A stretch of 19,491 nucleotides of DNA. Source: Gammaproteobacteria bacterium (GTDB lineage: Bacteria > Pseudomonadota > Gammaproteobacteria > GCA-001735895). How positions within the stretch are numbered: position 1 is the first letter of the stretch; each line of letters opens with the position of its first letter. Below are positions 16,101 through 19,491 of this stretch, piece after piece. The position numbers were made by a program, and so were the translations under genes. Below the pieces are notes generated by a model. It did not search any database and was not told where the DNA came from. It saw only the letters and a list, made by a program, of their open reading frames with translations. The stretch spans positions 1 through 19,491 of the forward strand of contig JAOTUD010000006.1 in the NCBI GenBank assembly GCA_029864065.1, in the 5' to 3' direction.

Positions 16101-16215
16101 TCGCGGAATTTATGACCAGTGCCGCGTTCGCATCGATGGCAAACAGCCAAACAATCAACACCGCAACGAGACGCGGCCAGCGTTCGACAGTTCGATTTTT
16201 ATGGCTTTTCAGCAT
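13171..16215 (-). CDS. MshQ-like exported protein with DUF6701 C-terminus
   Basis: The 1014-residue product begins with a signal peptide: basic residues to Arg15, hydrophobic core LVAVLIVWLFAI, likely cut after ANA (31). Beta-rich, Thr/Ser/Asn/Gly-rich repeats follow. Residues about 151-310 resemble a jelly-roll or MAM-like domain ending in FFIDNVQIEAC. A segment with DHFTITPATT then CLPNAITIVAED resembles MshQ. The end has the DUF6701 signature: NRFGRLNMKNAFGSE, DTCT, and WLRYDWNGDGVFDDDPNATA. Asp-rich loops (DVDDDGAVD, DTDNDGVLD, DWNGDGVFDDD) resemble calcium-binding sites. MshQ is linked to MSHA pili in other bacteria; no pilus gene is seen here. ATG 16215 fits the signal peptide, though no clear ribosome-binding site is visible; the frame extends to 16338. 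Confidence 0.85.
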   Translation of the reverse strand: MLKSHKNRTVERWPRLVAVLIVWLFAIDANAALVINSATVDGGATTTVAAGSTISLSITVTSSGGGASNDWFATGWLIANASGPLACVNHADYSASGTYTETFNITAPATAGTFNVYLVAYRSDTCTSAGSSPQFVLANAVITTPATIPVCETFRDEFSTAAYNNQNGSFNWATDWSEVGDDGTATGGNIQVASNSVRFRGGLQPATPLNGRYLARQADLSGFTSATLTFDYRESGIWEPNDEFDIYASADGGSNWTLIQTFTDDQGGSFQPFSADLTPYIASNTRIAFVIRADNAGESFFIDNVQIEACAAAVGLDHFTITPATTNASTCLPNAITIVAEDASNNPITNYTGTVNIGTSSGNGNWSVNDADNVTNPNPDVDDDGAVDYGFLASDAGEIILDLTDTRAETLTISVSDAFAGVTSTSVAISFADNVFIITEDPVQVAGRPQAMSIALWTNDGSNCFIDTSYNYNPQILEASIDRGGVLPGANDPAIGAVVIPQGPASAAITLDFSAMPGQASFTLDSSDVGQYRLNITDNSNVHSAGSIVGSSNILTVRPFGIAVTGIRAGAIVNPGGSAPADPIFTVAGGDFEATVSAVLWDAADDTDNDGVLDTGFFANNVVAPSFAWDTTLAASTAAASYTPDPGTPGVLNNGNILLAEFGGGSFNFTDLQYTEVGSFTLQSSALDFLGVASADIAGDDIVVGRFIPALFQVTHPGANNGQLGEGCVGFSYIGQDFSYAAGMEPVFTVTAQNALGATTAQYRDGFVKLGANSATVVATQDEVEVGTDALPMLVSYAQAAMLDTPNNDGSVDYRFGADTFRYGPASPVSFAKYDNSEIDEYTGDIDPEITAVSDGEVTTIYAAGTHKINPDGNLNRFGRLNMKNAFGSEISSLPMQVYVEYLDNGVYQKSMGDTCTAISAADLLNTPAAFSVPTVDNNPAAAGNVNYSYPAPGANGTVNTITRLDPAWADQLWLRYDWNGDGVFDDDPNATATFGIFEGNEVQIYIQQRYEGL

Positions 16216-16425
16216 GTCATTAGTTGTTGATCGATCATCAAACAAATTATAAGCGGCCTTACCAGGGCATGCCGGGATCCTGTTTGATAATCGCTCAGAA
16301 AACGACGAAACACGCGCAATTCTGGACAGATGGCGCATGTATGCGCTGATGCATCGGCCAAATCCGCAGTGATGTTCAAAAAAATCTCAAATAAAGCTCG
16401 ATTCCGTGTTCAGTCTATAGCATAT

Positions 16426-16455
16426 TTGACACTTGTTTCCCGTATCTTTTATCGA
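16426..16455 (+). promoter_or_regulatory. Candidate sigma-70 promoter of the rhodanese gene
   Basis: A perfect -35 TTGACA lies at 16426-16431. After 17 or 18 bases come TTATCG (16449-16454) or TATCGA (16450-16455) as a partial -10. The rhodanese ATG is at 16476, preceded by TTAGAGAA as a weak ribosome-binding site. This fits a short leader for a single-gene transcript. Confidence 0.5.
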
Positions 16456-16475
16456 ACAATCAAATAGTTAGAGAA

Positions 16476-16904
16476 ATGACTGAAAGTAAAGTACAACATA
16501 TCGGCGCGCAGGAAGCCTTCGACCTGATGAAGAAAGAGCCGAGCACCGCATTCATCGACGTGCGCTCGGACATGGAATACCTGTTCATCGGTCACCCCGT
16601 CGGTGCGGTCAACATCCCGTGGATCGACGAGCCCGACTTCGTCATCAACCCGGATTTCGAGCGCGAGGTGCGCAAGCTGATCCTCGGCGGCGTGATCGCG
16701 TCATCGGCGCACGACAGCGTGCCGGTGGTGCTGATCTGCCGCAGCGGCAACCGCTCCGAGGAAGCCGGCAACCTGCTGATCGAGCACGGCTTCAGGCATG
16801 TCTACAACATCAAGCACGGTTTCGAGGGCGAACTCGACGACGACCACCACCGCAGCACGATCGGCGGATGGCGCTTCGAGGGGCTGCCCTGGGAGCAGTG
16901 TTAG
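16476..16904 (+). CDS. Single-domain rhodanese-like sulfurtransferase
   Basis: The 142-residue cytoplasmic protein has one rhodanese domain: AFIDVRSDMEY (25-35), the GHPVGAVNIPW segment (39-49), and the active-site loop CRSGNRS with Cys88, whose six-residue loop is typical of active single-domain rhodaneses. It ends GWRFEGLPWEQC, as common in the GlpE/PspE-like group. Such enzymes carry a persulfide on the cysteine and transfer sulfur to acceptors such as cyanide or thiols; the in vivo partner is unknown. It is alone on the plus strand between two minus-strand units, with its own promoter candidate. A 6-bp hairpin (16889-16894 with 16906-16911) spans the stop codon and may be a weak terminator. 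Confidence 0.92.
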   Translation: MTESKVQHIGAQEAFDLMKKEPSTAFIDVRSDMEYLFIGHPVGAVNIPWIDEPDFVINPDFEREVRKLILGGVIASSAHDSVPVVLICRSGNRSEEAGNLLIEHGFRHVYNIKHGFEGELDDDHHRSTIGGWRFEGLPWEQC

Positions 16905-16934
16905 TTCCCAGACGCCTGTAGTTTTCGAAGAAGA

Positions 16935-17161
16935 TTCTCGCAGAGACGCGGAGAGCGCAGAGGTAATATCGTTTTATATTTTAGCGGTTACTAACTGTAA
17001 AACCTGCATTGCCACATGAGCGCCAGCATGACCGAGAGGCCCGTCATTGCGGGCTTGACCCGCAATCCACCTGGGAGGTTTCGCTGGAAGTGGATGCCGG
17101 CTCTTAGGCCGGCATGACGGATTTCCTGTCATTCACCGCGCTCCCTGCGCCTCTGCGAAAA
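16935..17161. repeat. Imperfect 24-bp inverted repeats flanking about 180 bp
   Basis: TTCTCGCAGAGACGCGGAGA with GCGC (16935-16958) is the inverse of the sequence at 17138-17161 (GCGCTCCCTGCGCCTCTGCG then AAAA), with 19 of 24 positions matching. Sequences of the type CGCAGAGACGC are seen as dispersed intergenic repeats in other bacteria (from memory). The pair encloses the REP-like unit at 17046-17115, so the whole could be one non-autonomous element or nested insertions. Confidence 0.55.
17043..17118. repeat. REP-like head-to-head hairpin pair (BIME-like)
   Basis: The first stem is ATTGCGGG (17046-17053) with CCCGCAAT (17059-17066), loop CTTGA, flanked by CGTC and CCAC. The second is ATGCCGGC (17094-17101) with GCCGGCAT (17108-17115), loop TCTTAG, flanked by GTGG and GACG. 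The flanks are mirror images (CGTC...CCAC, then GTGG...GACG), the hallmark of a paired, inverted REP arrangement. Confidence 0.65.
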
Positions 17162-17292
17162 CCTTTACGGGAATCAATCCCGCCAACCAGAAGTTAACTC
17201 CGATCCCCGTCATCGAAGCCCCAGACATTCCCTGCGCCCCCCGCTGTCCCCGCCGTCCCCGCGAGAAACGACGCCGGGGAAACTGCCTGGAA

Positions 17293-18684
17293 CTAGAAAG
17301 TCATGCGGTTGTAAGCGTCGAGCGCGGCAATCTTGTAGGCCTCGGCCAGCGTCGGGTAGTTGAACACGGTTTGCACGAAGTAATCGAGCGTTCCGCCGAG
17401 CGAGATAACCGCCTGGCCGATATGCACCAGCTCGGTCGCGCCCTCGCCGATGATGTGCACGCCGAGCAGCCTTTGCGTCTCGATCGAGAACAGCATTTTC
17501 AGCATGCCTTCGCGCAGGCCGATGATCTGCCCGCGCGCGGTCTCGCGGAAGCGGGCGATGCCGACCTCGTAGGCGATACTGCGCTCCTTGCACTCCTGCT
17601 CGGTGAGGCCGACCATGCTGATTTCGGGGACCGCGTAGATGCCGTACGGAAACAGTTCGGGCTGGCTGTGCACCTCGGCGCCGAACGCGTGGCAGGCCGC
17701 GTGCCGGCCCTGCTCCATCGACGTCGACGCCAGACTCGGAAAACCGATGACGTCGCCGGCGGCATATATATGCGGCACGTCCGTCCGGTAATCCTCGTTG
17801 ACGATGATGCGGCCGCGCTTGTCGGCGACGAGGCCGACCTGATCGAGGGCCAGGTCGTCGGTGACGCCCTGGCGTCCAGCCGCAAACAGCACGGTATCTA
17901 CGGCCATGCTCTTGCCGCTCCCAAACTTGACCACGACCTTGCCGTCGTCGAACTTGTTGATGGTGCTGATCTGGTCGTTCAGGCGCACCTGGATATTACA
18001 GTCGCGCAGGTGGTGGATCAGTTCGTCGACGATTTCGCGGTCGACGAAACCGAGGATATACTCGTTCGATTCGAGCATCGTCACCTCGATATCGAGCGCC
18101 TTGAAAATGGTGGCGTACTCGATACCGATGACCCCGCTGCCGACCACCAGCATCTTGCGCGGAATGCGATTGAGCTCGAGGATCTCGTCGCTGTCCATGA
18201 TCGCGTCGCCGTCGAAGGGCACGTTTTCGGGGCGGCGCGTGCGCGTACCGACGCATATCACGAAGTAATCGGCGCTGAATTCGTTGAAATTGCCGTCGTA
18301 AGTCTCGACGCTGATCGAATGCTCACCGCTGAAGCGCGCGTGCCCATACTCGATTTCGACGTTGTTGCGCATCAGCTGGTGCTGGATGATTTCGATTTCG
18401 TGGTTCAGCGTCGACATCAGCCGCTGCTTTAAATCGTCGGCGGTAATATTGTCCTTGACCTTGTAGCTGAGTCCATAGATTCCGCGCTGGCGCCAGCCGG
18501 ACAGAAACAGCACGGTTTCTCGCAGGGTCTTACTCGGGATGGTGCCGGTGTGCACGGTGACACCGCCGACGATCTGGTTCTTTTCTACCAGCAGCACTTT
18601 CTTGCCGATCTTGGCGGCCTGGATCGCGGCGCGCTTGCCGGCGGGTCCGCTGCCGATAACGATCATGTCATAGTGTGATTTCAA
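17293..18684 (-). CDS. sthA: Soluble pyridine nucleotide transhydrogenase (Si-specific), TTG start
   Basis: The 463-residue flavoprotein matches SthA, which moves hydride between NADPH and NAD+ in the cytoplasm. Motifs: FAD site GSGPAG (11-16), NAD(P) site GSGVIG (182-187) followed by Glu205, second FAD site YAAGD (307-311), and the C-terminal interface VFNYPTLAEAYKIAALD. Disulfide reductases of this fold have CxxxxC; here the region reads GGVTVHTGTIPS, with Thr43 and Ser51 at those places. E. coli SthA keeps the first Cys, but Cys-poor variants with GTIPSKTLRE occur in the family. FNYPTLAE has Tyr where lipoamide dehydrogenase has His. The start is a TTG at 18684; the first ATG (18666) would remove the strand before the FAD site. 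It follows the SPOR-domain gene by 29 bases. Confidence 0.93.
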   Translation of the reverse strand: MKSHYDMIVIGSGPAGKRAAIQAAKIGKKVLLVEKNQIVGGVTVHTGTIPSKTLRETVLFLSGWRQRGIYGLSYKVKDNITADDLKQRLMSTLNHEIEIIQHQLMRNNVEIEYGHARFSGEHSISVETYDGNFNEFSADYFVICVGTRTRRPENVPFDGDAIMDSDEILELNRIPRKMLVVGSGVIGIEYATIFKALDIEVTMLESNEYILGFVDREIVDELIHHLRDCNIQVRLNDQISTINKFDDGKVVVKFGSGKSMAVDTVLFAAGRQGVTDDLALDQVGLVADKRGRIIVNEDYRTDVPHIYAAGDVIGFPSLASTSMEQGRHAACHAFGAEVHSQPELFPYGIYAVPEISMVGLTEQECKERSIAYEVGIARFRETARGQIIGLREGMLKMLFSIETQRLLGVHIIGEGATELVHIGQAVISLGGTLDYFVQTVFNYPTLAEAYKIAALDAYNRMTF

Positions 18685-18696
18685 ACCTTACCCCCT
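18682..18696 (-). promoter_or_regulatory. Ribosome-binding site fixing the TTG start of sthA
   Basis: On the minus strand AGGGGG (18696-18691) lies six bases before TTG (18684-18682). The first in-frame ATG at 18666 has no such sequence at a suitable distance. This and the need for HYDMIVIGSG at the N-terminus decide for TTG. Confidence 0.65.
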
Positions 18697-18713
18697 GGTT
18701 GCGGGCAATATAG

Positions 18714-19491
18714 CTAAATTTTGGACTCGAGTCGTCGAATTTCCTGCCACAGGCCGCCCACGCTACGCGGTATCGGCGACGCGTCACGCAGCACCGCCGG
18801 CAGCTCATTGATCGCGGAAAATGCGGCCCTGCGGCTCGCGTATTCCCCGTAGAAGACGCCGTAAACTTCGGCCTTGCCGGTAGAGGCCTTGAACACGCGC
18901 AGCTTGCCGACATCGACCTGCCGGTCGGCCAGCCTGGAGACGTAATCGTAGAAATTATCGACGTTGAATGAGTTGTAACCGAGCAGCAGGATCTGGATCG
19001 TGCCGGTGACGTCGTCGCGGTCATTGATCCAGGCCATCGATTGCCGCAACAGTAAATCGAAACGTTGCTGGTTCGACTCGATCCCGCCGGGCGCAACGGG
19101 CTGTGGCTGCTTAACGATCACCGCGTCGGTATCGCTCGCGGTACCCGGCTCGGATACGAACGCGGCCTGCCCCGGCGCCGCTGGTTGCGCGACGGTCGCG
19201 GCCTCGGATTCCGTGCCGCTTCCCGGCTGTTCCCCGCTTTCGTTGGCGGGCTCGGTGCCTGCAGTGGTTTCGATCGCCGCGGCGACAGCGCTTGCGGCTT
19301 GCGCCGTTGACTCGTCGTCCAGTTCGGCCCCGGCATACGACTCGGGTTCGGCCGCGGCACCGATCTCGGGTTCGGCCGTGACATCGGACGGCGCCTGCTG
19401 TTGCGTAACCGCTGTGATTTCGACCGCCGCGGTGTCCGGCGTGGAATTCATTGTCGGCTCCAGGGGTGCCGCGCTCTCGGTCGATGGCTCG
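18714..19491 (-). CDS. SPOR-domain protein, N-terminus cut by window edge (DamX-like)
   Basis: The C-terminal part (about 85 residues, numbering from the ATG at 19451: 148-232) has SPOR-domain features: TIQILLLGYN at its start, FYDYVSRL, VYGVFYGEYASRRAA, INELPAVL and SPIPRSV. SPOR domains bind denuded peptidoglycan at the septum, in the periplasm. Before it lies a long Ala/Glu/Thr/Pro-rich, probably disordered linker. An ATG at 19451 has GGAG six bases upstream and may look like a start. However, the frame stays open to the right edge with the same composition (EPSTESAAPLEPT), and a start there would give no signal or membrane segment. I infer that the gene continues to the right, with a membrane helix and perhaps an ATPase domain as in DamX or ExeA/SPOR proteins. 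It probably shares a transcript with sthA. Confidence 0.75.
   Translation of the reverse strand, partial: EPSTESAAPLEPTMNSTPDTAAVEITAVTQQQAPSDVTAEPEIGAAAEPESYAGAELDDESTAQAASAVAAAIETTAGTEPANESGEQPGSGTESEAATVAQPAAPGQAAFVSEPGTASDTDAVIVKQPQPVAPGGIESNQQRFDLLLRQSMAWINDRDDVTGTIQILLLGYNSFNVDNFYDYVSRLADRQVDVGKLRVFKASTGKAEVYGVFYGEYASRRAAFSAINELPAVLRDASPIPRSVGGLWQEIRRLESKI

Larger units (their letters stand above)
16905..17292. other. 388-bp intergenic region between convergent genes, filled by repeats
   Basis: No gene is visible. The region lies between the ends of the rhodanese and sthA genes. It contains an imperfect inverted repeat (16935-16958 with 17138-17161) surrounding a REP-like hairpin pair (17046-17115). 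Nearer sthA is a C-rich stretch (about 17235-17275) with GTCCCCGC repeated twice. I see no clear intrinsic terminator for either gene. Confidence 0.6.

Noticed and set aside
17235..17292. C-rich stretch as an intrinsic terminator for sthA
   Set aside because: The possible stem (CCCC with GGGG plus a bulged CG part) is short and no T-tract follows on the minus strand.

Overview
The window is GC-rich, densely coded and looks like a chromosomal segment of a gammaproteobacterium, probably an environmental one. This rests on gene content: a soluble transhydrogenase beside a SPOR-domain protein, a SixA-type phosphatase, a YbaN/DUF454 membrane protein, an MshQ-like DUF6701 surface protein and an RND efflux pair. 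I cannot name a genus. No tRNA, rRNA, CRISPR array or transposase gene is visible.

Layout. 1-1783 (minus): an alpha/beta-hydrolase gene overlapping by one base a gene for an exported protein that runs off the left edge. 2095-4144 (minus): an AMP-forming acyl-CoA ligase preceded by a DUF454 membrane protein. 4220-8151 (minus): a periplasmic adaptor and an RND transporter, bracketed by inverted copies of a short repeat with core CGGGGACACA. 8513-12946: the polyphosphate region, with a stand-alone Lon N-terminal-domain protein (minus) divergent from ppk2-ppk1 (plus) and a SixA-like phosphohistidine phosphatase convergent with ppk1. 13171-16215 (minus): a 1014-residue MshQ-like exported protein. 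16476-16904 (plus): a rhodanese. 17293-19491 (minus): a SPOR-domain protein cut by the right edge, then the transhydrogenase sthA, started by TTG.

Spaces between the operons hold small palindromic repeats of two kinds. One is the CGGGGACACA element, which supplies the RND stop codon and a terminator-like hairpin. The other is a REP-like unit with flanks ATCCA and ATGACG, present as head-to-head pairs at 8359-8474 and 17046-17115 and as a single copy at 13015-13034.

No defence system, phage or complete transposon is evident. The points most worth following are: the lonN-like gene divergent from ppk2-ppk1, with an inverted operator-like repeat between them; the hydrolase/exported-protein couple, whose form resembles lipase effector-immunity pairs but is unproven; and the repeat-bracketed efflux operon with an unusually short adaptor and no outer-membrane partner nearby.
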